From a bacterium 1xD8-48 (GTDB taxonomy: Bacteria > Bacillota > Clostridia > Lachnospirales > Lachnospiraceae): a stretch of 64,000 bases of DNA. A model generated the notes under the pieces. The model saw only the letters and a list, made by a program, of their open reading frames with translations. It ran no database searches and was not told where the DNA came from. Of the stretch, positions 25,078-33,250 are shown in pieces. Location of the stretch: positions 62,001-126,000 of the forward strand of contig QZDS01000009.1 of the NCBI GenBank assembly GCA_009917455.1, in the 5' to 3' direction. Both the position numbers and the translations under genes were made by a program. Positions within the stretch are counted from its first letter, which is position 1. Every line of letters begins with the position of its first letter.

Positions 25078-27861
25078 ATGAGAAAGCTGGTAACGGGAAT
25101 TCTGGCTCACGTGGATGCCGGAAAGACAACTTTATCGGAAGCCCTTCTTTATTTTGGCGGCAGTATCAGGAAGCCGGGCCGGGTGGATAAGGGGGACGCA
25201 TTCTTAGATACCTACGGTCAGGAGCGGGAGCGGGGAATCACGATTTTTTCCAAGGAGGCCAGAATTTCATATAAGGCTCTGCAGCTCACACTGCTGGATA
25301 CTCCCGGTCATGTGGATTTTTCGGCGGAGATGGAGCGAACGCTTCAGGTTCTGGATATGGCAATCCTTGTTATCAGCGCAAGCGCCGGGGTTCAGGGGCA
25401 CACCCGTACCCTGTGGAGGCTTCTTAACCGCTACGGCGTACCAATTTTTGTGTTTGTCAATAAAATGGACCAGCCGGATACGGACAGGGAAACGATATTG
25501 GAAAAGTTAAAGGCAGATTTAAGTGAATACTGTATTGACTTTACCAATCAGGAAACCGAAGAATTTTTTGAAAATATTGCCGTCAGTGACGAGGGGGCTT
25601 TGAATGAGTTCCTGACAACAGACCGTATCTGCGACGAAACGATACAAAAGCTTATCAGGGAAAGAAAAATCTTTCCCTGCTTTTTTGGTTCCGCGTTAAA
25701 GCTTACCGGCGTGGAGGAATTGCTGAACGGGCTTTTGCGTTATACCGGCGGGACGGTATATCCGGCCGGGTTTGGGGCGCGTATTTTTAAAATCACCCGG
25801 GACGCTCAGGGAAACAGGCTGACGCATATGAAAATCACAGGCGGAAGTCTGAAAGCCAGAGACGAGCTTTCCGGTATGGGAGAAGCTTCCTTTCAAAGCG
25901 GAGGTCAGATTCGGAGGAGGGAGCCGTGGACGGAAAAAATCAATCAAATCAGATTGTACTCGGGCGAGAAGTTTGAAACTCACGCGGAGGTTACAGCCGG
26001 TGAAATATGCGCAGTTACAGGCCTGACAAAAACCCGGGCAGGAGAAGGGCTTGGCTTTGAGCGGGGAACGGTTCGTCCTGAACTTTCCCCGATTTTAAGC
26101 TACAGCGTTTTACTGCCGGATGGAATGGATGCCGCTGTGATGCTGCAAAAGCTCCGGCAGCTCGAGGAGGAGGAGCCTCAGCTTCATATCGTATGGGATG
26201 AGAGAAACAAAGAAATTAAGGCTCAGATTATGGGGCAGGTGCAGACAGAGGTATACAGGAACCTGATTCGGGAGCGCTTCGGTGTGGATGTGGATTTCGG
26301 AACCGGCAGCATCGTTTATAAGGAAACCATTGCAAATACCGTGGAGGGCGTAGGTCATTTTGAGCCGCTTCGGCATTATGCGGAGGTGCACCTTCTTCTG
26401 GAGCCGGGGCTCCCCGGAAGCGGCCTTAGGATTTCATCGGACTGCCGGGAGGATTTGCTGGACCTGAACTGGCAGAGGCTGGTGCTCACCCATCTTGAGG
26501 AAAAGGAACATCCGGGAGTACTCGCAGGCGCGCCGATAACGGATATGAAAATCACCTTAAAGGCCGGCCGGGCGCATTTAAAGCACACCGAGGGCGGCGA
26601 TTTCCGGCAGGCTACTTACCGGGCGCTGCGTCAGGGGCTGATGCAGGCGGAAAACGTTCTGCTGGAGCCCTATTATGATTTCAGGCTGGAAGTGCCGGAT
26701 AGCGCGGTGGGCCGCGCCATGAGCGATTTGGATAAGATGCGGGGAAACTTTTCCCTGCAGCAGAGCGGTACGGGAACGGCGGTTCTTGAAGGGATGGCGC
26801 CCATGGCTCTTTTGCAGGATTATCAGAAGGAAGTGGTTTCCTACACAAAGGGAGCCGGACAGCTTCATTTAAGTCTGAAAGGATATTTTCCATGCCATAA
26901 CACGGAAGAAGTTCTGGAAAATGCCGGTTACGATCCGGAAAGAGATGTGGAGAATCCCTCCTCGTCTGTTTTCTGCGCCCACGGGGCGGGTTTTCTGGTG
27001 GCCTGGGACGAGGCGCCTTCCTATATGCATCTTGAGAGCTGCATAAAAAATAAAGGAGACGAGGATGGAAATCCTGCGGCGGCAGACGGAGAGGAGTGGA
27101 GCTGGCTTTCAGAAAGCGGGGAGGACCGGATTTTTACCGCAAAGGGAGCGGAGCGTGTTTCCGGCAGAGAAAAGGCAGGGGAAAATGCTTCCTCCTTTAT
27201 CGGGACAGAAGAAATTGACGAAATTTTAAACCGCACAGCCTACGCAAACCGGAAGGGAAGCGGGACGGGAAACCGTAACGGGTGGCGAAGGAACGGAAGA
27301 AAAGAGGAGAGCACTCTCACAAGGGGGGCGCAGACGCGCACTTATAAACAGACACCGAAAAAAGAGGCATATCTTCTGGTTGACGGCTACAATGTGATAT
27401 TTGCCTGGGACGAGTTGAAGGAACTGGCGGAAAAAAATCTGGACGGCGCCAGAGGGCGGCTCCTTGATTTGCTTTGCAATTATCAGGCGGTGAAGGGCTG
27501 CCAGCTGATTGCAGTATTTGACGCCTACCGTCTGGCCGGGCATCCTACGGAGGTTTCGGACTATCACAACATTCATGTGGTATTCACAAAGGAAGCGGAG
27601 ACAGCCGACCAGTACATCGAAAAATTTGCTCATGAAAACAGCCATAAGTATGATGTAACTGTGGCTACCTCGGACGGACTGGAACAGATTATCATTATCG
27701 GGGAAGGCTGCCGTCTGATGTCCTCAAGAGAGCTGAAGGAGGACATAGAGCGTCTTTCCAGAGAGATTGTCCGGGAGTTTGAGGGCGCGAATCCGGGAGG
27801 AGGGGCTGGCGTAGGTGAGAAGCTGGCGGAGAAGTTGCAAGGAATTAAGGAGAAACTGTAG
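25078..27861 (+). CDS. TetM-like ribosomal GTPase fused to a C-terminal YacP/Rae1-type NYN nuclease domain
   Basis: About 927 residues. The first 640 or so form a translational GTPase of the EF-G/ribosome-protection type: G1 AHVDAGKTT, switch ERERGITIF, G3 DTPGHVDF, G4 NKMD, G5 FGSA, then domains II-V. A polar, poorly ordered linker (about 650-755) precedes a NYN domain (about 763-905) starting YLLVDGYNVIFAW, with further acidic residues in VFDAYR, ETADQY and ATSDGLEQ, the set expected for metal-dependent cleavage. YacP/Rae1 of Bacillus subtilis cuts mRNA in the ribosomal A site; TetM-type GTPases bind next to that site. Fusion suggests a two-step ribosome rescue or mRNA-cleaving factor. The start is taken at ATG 25078; GTG 25069 is possible. 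Tetracycline resistance should not be assumed. Confidence 0.92.
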   Translation: MRKLVTGILAHVDAGKTTLSEALLYFGGSIRKPGRVDKGDAFLDTYGQERERGITIFSKEARISYKALQLTLLDTPGHVDFSAEMERTLQVLDMAILVISASAGVQGHTRTLWRLLNRYGVPIFVFVNKMDQPDTDRETILEKLKADLSEYCIDFTNQETEEFFENIAVSDEGALNEFLTTDRICDETIQKLIRERKIFPCFFGSALKLTGVEELLNGLLRYTGGTVYPAGFGARIFKITRDAQGNRLTHMKITGGSLKARDELSGMGEASFQSGGQIRRREPWTEKINQIRLYSGEKFETHAEVTAGEICAVTGLTKTRAGEGLGFERGTVRPELSPILSYSVLLPDGMDAAVMLQKLRQLEEEEPQLHIVWDERNKEIKAQIMGQVQTEVYRNLIRERFGVDVDFGTGSIVYKETIANTVEGVGHFEPLRHYAEVHLLLEPGLPGSGLRISSDCREDLLDLNWQRLVLTHLEEKEHPGVLAGAPITDMKITLKAGRAHLKHTEGGDFRQATYRALRQGLMQAENVLLEPYYDFRLEVPDSAVGRAMSDLDKMRGNFSLQQSGTGTAVLEGMAPMALLQDYQKEVVSYTKGAGQLHLSLKGYFPCHNTEEVLENAGYDPERDVENPSSSVFCAHGAGFLVAWDEAPSYMHLESCIKNKGDEDGNPAAADGEEWSWLSESGEDRIFTAKGAERVSGREKAGENASSFIGTEEIDEILNRTAYANRKGSGTGNRNGWRRNGRKEESTLTRGAQTRTYKQTPKKEAYLLVDGYNVIFAWDELKELAEKNLDGARGRLLDLLCNYQAVKGCQLIAVFDAYRLAGHPTEVSDYHNIHVVFTKEAETADQYIEKFAHENSHKYDVTVATSDGLEQIIIIGEGCRLMSSRELKEDIERLSREIVREFEGANPGGGAGVGEKLAEKLQGIKEKL

Positions 27862-27869
27862 GGGCGGAA

Positions 27870-29462
27870 TCACCACCGCCCCCAGAAAGTATAAATCAGC
27901 GTAATCAGAATACAAAATGCGACAGTTCCGCTGTTAATGATATGCATAACCGCCGCTTTTACCCTCTCGCCGGTTGAAACGGCAGGTACAGTCAGATAAT
28001 ATTTATTGCCGAGCCCCAAAGCGATGGAAACATAGACCAGGCAGATGGCAACGTAACGGAAATCGCTGCTGCAGGTGTAGGGATAGATAATCACGAAAAC
28101 AGCAAAAGAAATGAGCATAATTACATAGCCCACCAGCAGGAAAATACCGTCTTCCCGGCGGGTTCTTTTATTTATAAGAACCATTATTAATAAGATAACG
28201 GTTGCAATCCCAAGAAGAAGCGCCAGCACAAAGGTTATCTGACACAATATCAGAAGGATATCAGGCAGACCGGCAGGATATTCCTCTGCAAAAAGGGAGG
28301 TATGATACATAATAACCCAGGTGTTGTTGCATGCCCTGGCGCTGATAGGATGAAAAGGAAAAGCAAAATTCCAGTCGGAAAAGGACGGAATACCGAGACG
28401 CTCCCATAGACTGAAGGTGGCAGTATACATGGGAGAAGTCTCTCCCGGCACAGGAACGCCAGGCTTTTCACCGAAGCGAATCAGATTCCTTACTATCCAT
28501 GACAGTCCAATGGGAGCCACAATCACACCGAAAATACAGTAGTTTTTTACCCATTCAAGGATATAGAGTTTTTTACGGCTCCGCAGTACGGAGATAAAAT
28601 GCACGAGAAAAATGATTGCCAGAGGAATCGCCAGAACCGCGCTGTTCAATTTGGTAATCATGCCAAAGCCTATGTAAAGAGCCAACCTGATAAGCCCGGC
28701 CAGGTTTTTGGCTCGTATCCATTTTAAGGATTCCAGAATAATCAGGCACATGAAAAGAATTGTCAGCATGTCGTTGTTGACGCTTCCGGCCATAACAATG
28801 GTGGCCGGATGGAAAGCCATAAAGGCAAGCCCGATAAAAAGCCCCTTTCCTTTGATTTCAAGAACCTTCAAAATCCTCCAGGTGACAGCCATACACAGGC
28901 AGGAGTAAAAAAGAGTAAGAATCTGCAGATTTTCAAAGGCCAAATCTTCGGCAACACCCAGGAAGATATTGAGCTGCAGCCACAGAAAAGAAATGATATG
29001 GTGCAGAGGCGGGTGATAATAGGCAAAAAGCTCATAGGGATTGATATCCGGAAGCTTGTGAAACTTATAGATATATTCAATATAACCGATATGTCCGGGA
29101 TTGACAAAGCCCGTTCCCATGCCGGTATATGCCCCGGCGTCGTGCTGGCGCTCATAAAGTCCTGATAAAAGGACATAACCGCACCGCAGAAAACATCCGG
29201 TGAGAATAATCATGAACACGGTACAGTTTTCCGACAGCCGTCCTGAAATTTTCAGATAAATAATAATACCAGCATAAACAATAAAGATAATGGACAGCGC
29301 CAGAAGCTTTGTATAATGGGAACTGTAAAAAAAGCTGCTGCCCTGGGCAATGGCTGTCAGAAGGCAGGAGACAATAATGGAAAGTGTAACAGCAAGACCG
29401 GTTAATCCGGCCGGATTTTCGGAGAGAGAGGAAAAAGTGTTTTTTGTAAACAGATTTTTCAT
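27870..29462 (-). CDS. Polytopic membrane glycosyltransferase-like protein (GT39/ArnT-like fold)
   Basis: A 530-residue protein with roughly 11-12 membrane helices. The first extracytoplasmic loop contains acidic residues in YERQHDAGAY and a His-rich YYHPPLHH, the pattern of GT-C enzymes that use polyprenyl-phosphate sugars. It is inferred to transfer a sugar to a wall polymer, lipid or protein outside the membrane. It lies downstream of a lipoprotein gene on the same strand with a 67-base gap. Exact donor and acceptor are unknown. Confidence 0.75.
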   Translation of the reverse strand: MKNLFTKNTFSSLSENPAGLTGLAVTLSIIVSCLLTAIAQGSSFFYSSHYTKLLALSIIFIVYAGIIIYLKISGRLSENCTVFMIILTGCFLRCGYVLLSGLYERQHDAGAYTGMGTGFVNPGHIGYIEYIYKFHKLPDINPYELFAYYHPPLHHIISFLWLQLNIFLGVAEDLAFENLQILTLFYSCLCMAVTWRILKVLEIKGKGLFIGLAFMAFHPATIVMAGSVNNDMLTILFMCLIILESLKWIRAKNLAGLIRLALYIGFGMITKLNSAVLAIPLAIIFLVHFISVLRSRKKLYILEWVKNYCIFGVIVAPIGLSWIVRNLIRFGEKPGVPVPGETSPMYTATFSLWERLGIPSFSDWNFAFPFHPISARACNNTWVIMYHTSLFAEEYPAGLPDILLILCQITFVLALLLGIATVILLIMVLINKRTRREDGIFLLVGYVIMLISFAVFVIIYPYTCSSDFRYVAICLVYVSIALGLGNKYYLTVPAVSTGERVKAAVMHIINSGTVAFCILITLIYTFWGRW

Positions 29463-29529
29463 TGGTAGTTCCTTTCGGTAATGTTAATTCTATGTTTAAT
29501 ACATGGCTTTGACTGGCGGCCTGCAGGAA

Positions 29530-30588
29530 TCAGTAAACTGCCGTCACATCCACTATCTGGTTATCCTTCACCTGAAAACTCCAGATGGAGTGTCCGGGAA
29601 GCCGGTGCTCTGTTAAAAACCATGTGTTATCAATTTGCGTAATGTAATAGGGAGTGCCGCCGCCGATAAAGTTGCCATAGACATCCTCATAATTCCCCGA
29701 GGTCAGGTCGTCTAAACTTTCGACCCGGAGCATAGTGGCATAGTCCTGATTGCCGGTATTGTCGGTGGAGATAGTGATATAAAAATAATCTTCTATCCGG
29801 GTGAGCTGAATCATCCCGGCCATCTCATCCGGAACTGGATATTCCTTTTTTATTTTAAAGGTGTATAAATCGGCTTCTATGATACTGGTATTCCCGATAC
29901 CTGATACAAAGTAGATGCTGTCGTCAATAATAGTAAAGGAGCGCACATAAGTATTGTCCAGCGAGGGAATGGAGCGGATTTCCGTCAGGTACATCCGGGA
30001 GTCATTTTCCGGGTGACGGAAAAGAAACATCTCCCCGCTCTGAGAGCTCCATGCATAAAAGGTGTCTGTATATTTGTCATAAACGATATAATGGGGCCGG
30101 TTGCCGATGCCGTTAAATTCCTGCGTGGGAACAAAAACAGGATGTCCGCCCGCATTTATTTCTTTTTCCATAACCAGAATCCGGTTTTTTTCTGTATCGT
30201 CAATCAAATAAACAAGACCGTCGCTTGCCAGCGTATGTCCCATGGAAATATCCCCTGTCATCACCAGCCATTCGTAGAGCGGGTCGGTTAAATTATCATG
30301 GTAAATCACCTGGTTATTGTAGCAGTCCACAATAAAGTAGGTATCCTCCACCTTTGTAATATAGGTGGGAACGCTTAAAGTGGGAAAGGGATTGTTCGGT
30401 ATGGCATTTAAAAGAGAGCGGTCAGAGGAAAGCCGTTCCGACTCCGCAAGGAAATTTTCCGGCACATAGGGAGATTCCGGCTCCGGTCTTTTACGGCCGC
30501 AGGCAGTGAGAAGGATTCCCGTAAATAAGACAAACAGGGACAATTTCATTTTTTTTATGGCATTTGGTTTTATCTGTATTGTATTCAT
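29530..30588 (-). CDS. Lipoprotein with predicted beta-propeller domain
   Basis: A 352-residue protein. The N-terminus has a basic stretch, a hydrophobic helix and a lipobox (ILLTAC, Cys about residue 30). The rest is beta-rich with repeated Y.I...D..I motifs (for example DTYFIVDCYNNQVIYHD and DDSIYFVSGIGNTS) suggesting a six- or seven-bladed propeller on the outer face of the membrane. I recognise no catalytic residues. A TATAAT lies only seven bases before the ATG at 30588, so translation may instead begin at the Met codon at 30549. Probably cotranscribed with the membrane glycosyltransferase and may assist it. Confidence 0.75.
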   Translation of the reverse strand: MNTIQIKPNAIKKMKLSLFVLFTGILLTACGRKRPEPESPYVPENFLAESERLSSDRSLLNAIPNNPFPTLSVPTYITKVEDTYFIVDCYNNQVIYHDNLTDPLYEWLVMTGDISMGHTLASDGLVYLIDDTEKNRILVMEKEINAGGHPVFVPTQEFNGIGNRPHYIVYDKYTDTFYAWSSQSGEMFLFRHPENDSRMYLTEIRSIPSLDNTYVRSFTIIDDSIYFVSGIGNTSIIEADLYTFKIKKEYPVPDEMAGMIQLTRIEDYFYITISTDNTGNQDYATMLRVESLDDLTSGNYEDVYGNFIGGGTPYYITQIDNTWFLTEHRLPGHSIWSFQVKDNQIVDVTAVY

Positions 30589-30808
30589 ATTCCTATTATA
30601 ATTTTTTTGCTGTTAATATACAACTTATTTTGAAGCTAATTTTCAGAATGAGGGAGGGGAGTTAATTTAGAACAGGTGCTTTTGTGCAGGCAGCGTTTAA
30701 AGCATTCCGCACCATCCATCAAACATTTCACATCATATCCGTTACCGGAATCCTCCAAACAGCCGAAAAAATAAAAAAATGTTTAAAGTTGAAGGGGAGG
30801 TAACGACA

Positions 30809-30985
30809 ATGCGTCATGTATACATTCGCATAATTATAAGTCTGATTTGGCTGGCAGCGGTTTTCGTAAGCGGCATCTCCGGCAATCTGGAGAACGCCGC
30901 GCTCTATGTGGTTCCCGGCTTAGTAATTTTGTATTCCGCCTATGCGGCGTGGAAAAAGGAGAAAGACAGCAGAAAGGACAGTTAA
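30809..30985 (+). CDS. Small two-helix membrane protein
   Basis: A 58-residue protein with two hydrophobic segments (RIIISLIWLAAVFVSGI and NAALYVVPGLVILYSAYAAW) and a basic cytoplasmic tail (KKEKDSRKDS). The ATG follows GGGGAGG. It ends 34 bases before an orphan LytTR regulator on the same strand and is probably in the same operon. In streptococcal LytTR systems a membrane protein encoded beside the regulator inhibits it; whether that applies here is inference. Function otherwise unknown. The preceding 30601-30808 shows no supported gene. Confidence 0.65.
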   Translation: MRHVYIRIIISLIWLAAVFVSGISGNLENAALYVVPGLVILYSAYAAWKKEKDSRKDS

Positions 30986-31019
30986 AAGGAAACCGGAGCT
31001 GTGAGCAGAGGGAGAATAT

Positions 31020-31724
31020 ATGATTTGTATTGCAATCTGTGATGATGAAAAATACATGTCCGACCATATCAGGCAAATGGCGGCGGATTTTTTTCACAGA
31101 AAAAATATGGAGACGAATATCCGGCAGTTTTCCGGCGGAGAGGAACTGCTGCGATACGACAGGCAGATAGACATTCTGTTTCTGGATATTCAGATGAAGG
31201 GTATGGACGGCATGGAAACCGCAAGGAGGCTGCGGGAGCGCAGGTTCCGGGGATTTTTGATTTTTATAACGGTTCTTGGAGAAATGGTATTTCAGTCCTT
31301 TGAGGTACAGGCCTATGATTATCTGTTAAAGCCGGTTGACGAAAAGCATTTTGAAAAGACGATGGAGCGCCTTGTGGCTGCCATGCGCAGCGCGAGCGAG
31401 GCCAGCCTGCTTATCCAAAAGGGCTTTGAAAGCCGCATTATTTCTCTGGAGGATATTATTTGCTGCGAAATTATCGACCGGAAAATCCATCTGAATCTGG
31501 CGTCGGGAGAGGTCGTCGATTATTATGAACGGATTGAAAAGCTGGAAACAAAGCTGGACGGCAGGTTTTTCAGGTGCCACAGAAGCTACCTGATTAACCT
31601 GAAATATTTAAAAAGCTATAAAAACGGGACGGCATACATGGAAGGCGGTAAGGCGGTGCCCGTATCGCGGCTGCGGAGCCGGGAGTTCTCCGGAGTTATT
31701 TTACAGTATATGAAAAATATGTAG
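31020..31724 (+). CDS. LytTR-family response regulator, orphan
   Basis: A 234-residue regulator. The receiver has ICDDEKY and the phospho-acceptor in ILFLDIQMKGMDG (about residue 58), with the conserved Lys in YLLKPVDEKH. The LytTR domain carries ISLEDIICCEIIDRKIHL and RCHRSYLINLKYLKSY. GAGGGAGAATAT gives a good ribosome site. No histidine kinase gene lies next to it; the only close partner is the 58-residue membrane protein. It might use a distant GHKL kinase or be regulated by that membrane protein. Confidence 0.9.
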   Translation: MICIAICDDEKYMSDHIRQMAADFFHRKNMETNIRQFSGGEELLRYDRQIDILFLDIQMKGMDGMETARRLRERRFRGFLIFITVLGEMVFQSFEVQAYDYLLKPVDEKHFEKTMERLVAAMRSASEASLLIQKGFESRIISLEDIICCEIIDRKIHLNLASGEVVDYYERIEKLETKLDGRFFRCHRSYLINLKYLKSYKNGTAYMEGGKAVPVSRLRSREFSGVILQYMKNM

Positions 31725-31777
31725 TTTTTTACGGTTTGTATGGCAGATAATTTATAATTACCCTTTTTTGTGTTATA

Positions 31778-31875
31778 TGGTATAATCAGGAGGTACGCTA
31801 ATGTGCGTACAGGCCGTAAGCGTTCTCCTGTCTGTGTCAGGTAACTTTTGCGGCATGGAGATTAAAAAGTATTTT
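31778..31875 (+). promoter_or_regulatory. Extended -10 promoter and structured leader of the acyltransferase gene
   Basis: TGGTATAAT (31778-31786) is a perfect extended -10 element; no good -35 is needed or seen. The leader then contains GTACGC/GCGTAC (31793-31798 with 31805-31810) and CCTG/CAGG hairpins. I cannot match it to a known riboswitch. Confidence 0.5.
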
Positions 31876-31888
31876 TGAGGGAGAGGTT

Positions 31889-33034
31889 ATGGCAAAGCAG
31901 ACGACAATCAGAGAAAACAGGGAGTTCCGCATCCTGTCGGCAGTGGGTATCGTTTTAGTTGTGGCGGGACATTTGGGGTACAATCTTTTTGATATCGGAG
32001 AATTGTTTCCTTATTATTCTTTTCATGTGTTTATCTTTCTATTTGTTTCGGGCTATTTTTATAAGGAGGAATCCGAGGACAACATTGGAAAATATCTTCT
32101 GCGGAAATGCCGGACGCTGCTTTTGCCGTATTTCGCGTGGAATCTTTTTTACGGTATTCTGACGGATGTTCTGCACGGGAGCGGATTTTCCATCGGGGAG
32201 CCGCTGTCCCTGAAAACCTTGTTTCTGTCGCCGTTCCTTGACGGGCATCAGTTTTTATACAATTTCCCCGCATGGTTTGTTCCGGCTCTTTTTATGATTG
32301 AGGTCTTAAACGTGACAGCGCGGAAACTGCTTTTCCTGCTCCGGCTCGACTATGAGTGGCTGATATTTGCAGGCTGCCTGATTGCAGGCATGGCGACGGT
32401 TTATCTTGCGGCGGGCGGTCATGTGTGGGGCTGGTACAAGATGCCGGGAAGGCTTTTGTTCATGATGCCGGGTTTCCAGCTCGGGCGAATCTACCGGGTG
32501 AAACTGGAGGAGAAGGATACCCTTTCAGACGGGCCTTACTTTCTGATAGTGATGACGGTGCAGATTCTGATTACCATACTCTGCGCCGGGCTGAATTTCA
32601 GCGCCGTATGGGTCAGCAGCTTTGCCAACGGGCCGGTAGTGCCGTACCTTACAATGATAACCGGCATTGCCTTCTGGCTGCGGGTGTCAAAGATTCTGAG
32701 CAAGAACATGTATCTTTCAGGAAAACTGGCTTACATAGGAAGAAATACGTATTCCATCATGATGCATCACATGGCCTGCTTTATGCTGGTGAAGGGCTTT
32801 TTTTACCTGTGCAGTCTGTATACGCCTCTGTGCGGCGAATTTGACAGCGTGATGTTTTTCAGTGAAATTAATTTCCTTTATCTGGCGGGCGGCTCAGAGG
32901 CAGGCAAGTGGCTTTACCTGTTTGCGGGAATCGGTCTGCCTCTTGTGATTGCAAATGTGGGGCGATGGGTGTGGAGGAGCCTTAAGCCTGTTTTTGGAAA
33001 AGCTTCCCGGCATTCCCGATCGTCAGGCAGATAG
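31889..33034 (+). CDS. Acyltransferase-3 family membrane protein
   Basis: A 381-residue protein with about ten membrane helices. The N-terminal region FRILSAVGIVLVVAGHLGYN contains the conserved His of the OafA/acyltransferase-3 family, and FHVFIFLFVSGYF follows. These proteins move acyl (often acetyl) groups onto surface glycans, teichoic acids or peptidoglycan. Neighbouring glycosyltransferase-like genes on both sides fit an envelope-modification role, which is inference. The start follows GGGAGAGG. Confidence 0.88.
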   Translation: MAKQTTIRENREFRILSAVGIVLVVAGHLGYNLFDIGELFPYYSFHVFIFLFVSGYFYKEESEDNIGKYLLRKCRTLLLPYFAWNLFYGILTDVLHGSGFSIGEPLSLKTLFLSPFLDGHQFLYNFPAWFVPALFMIEVLNVTARKLLFLLRLDYEWLIFAGCLIAGMATVYLAAGGHVWGWYKMPGRLLFMMPGFQLGRIYRVKLEEKDTLSDGPYFLIVMTVQILITILCAGLNFSAVWVSSFANGPVVPYLTMITGIAFWLRVSKILSKNMYLSGKLAYIGRNTYSIMMHHMACFMLVKGFFYLCSLYTPLCGEFDSVMFFSEINFLYLAGGSEAGKWLYLFAGIGLPLVIANVGRWVWRSLKPVFGKASRHSRSSGR

Positions 33035-33093
33035 CGGAGGGAATAAGTTAAATGACAATGCAGCTTATTTCCGTGATTCCCGGGAAAAAGTAA

Positions 33094-33218
33094 TTGACAA
33101 AAAAGACATATCCATGCTATTCTGATTACACTTACCGCTGACGAATTTCAACTAAATGAAGTATGAATTATAAACAGGTGACTGTCTATGGGAAAACCAT
33201 GGGCAGTTTTTTTGTGCC
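33094..33218 (+). promoter_or_regulatory. Promoter and terminator-like leader of the Cys/His-repeat protein
   Basis: TTGACA (33094-33099) and TATTCT (33118-33123), spaced 18 bases, look like a promoter. About 60 bases later a strong stem (ACTGTCTATGG 33181-33191 with CCATGGGCAGT 33197-33207) is followed by TTTTTTT, 30-odd bases before the ribosome binding site. A terminator ahead of the gene suggests attenuation. No known riboswitch class is recognisable in the short leader. Confidence 0.6.
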
Positions 33219-33250
33219 GCAAAAGGCGGCGGAATGAAAGGAAAAGAAAA

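Noticed and set aside
25078-27861. Acquired tetracycline resistance gene of the tet(M)/tet(W) type
   Set aside because: GTPase motifs fit, but the length of about 927 residues, the C-terminal NYN domain, ordinary codon use and housekeeping neighbours argue for a native factor rather than an acquired resistance gene.
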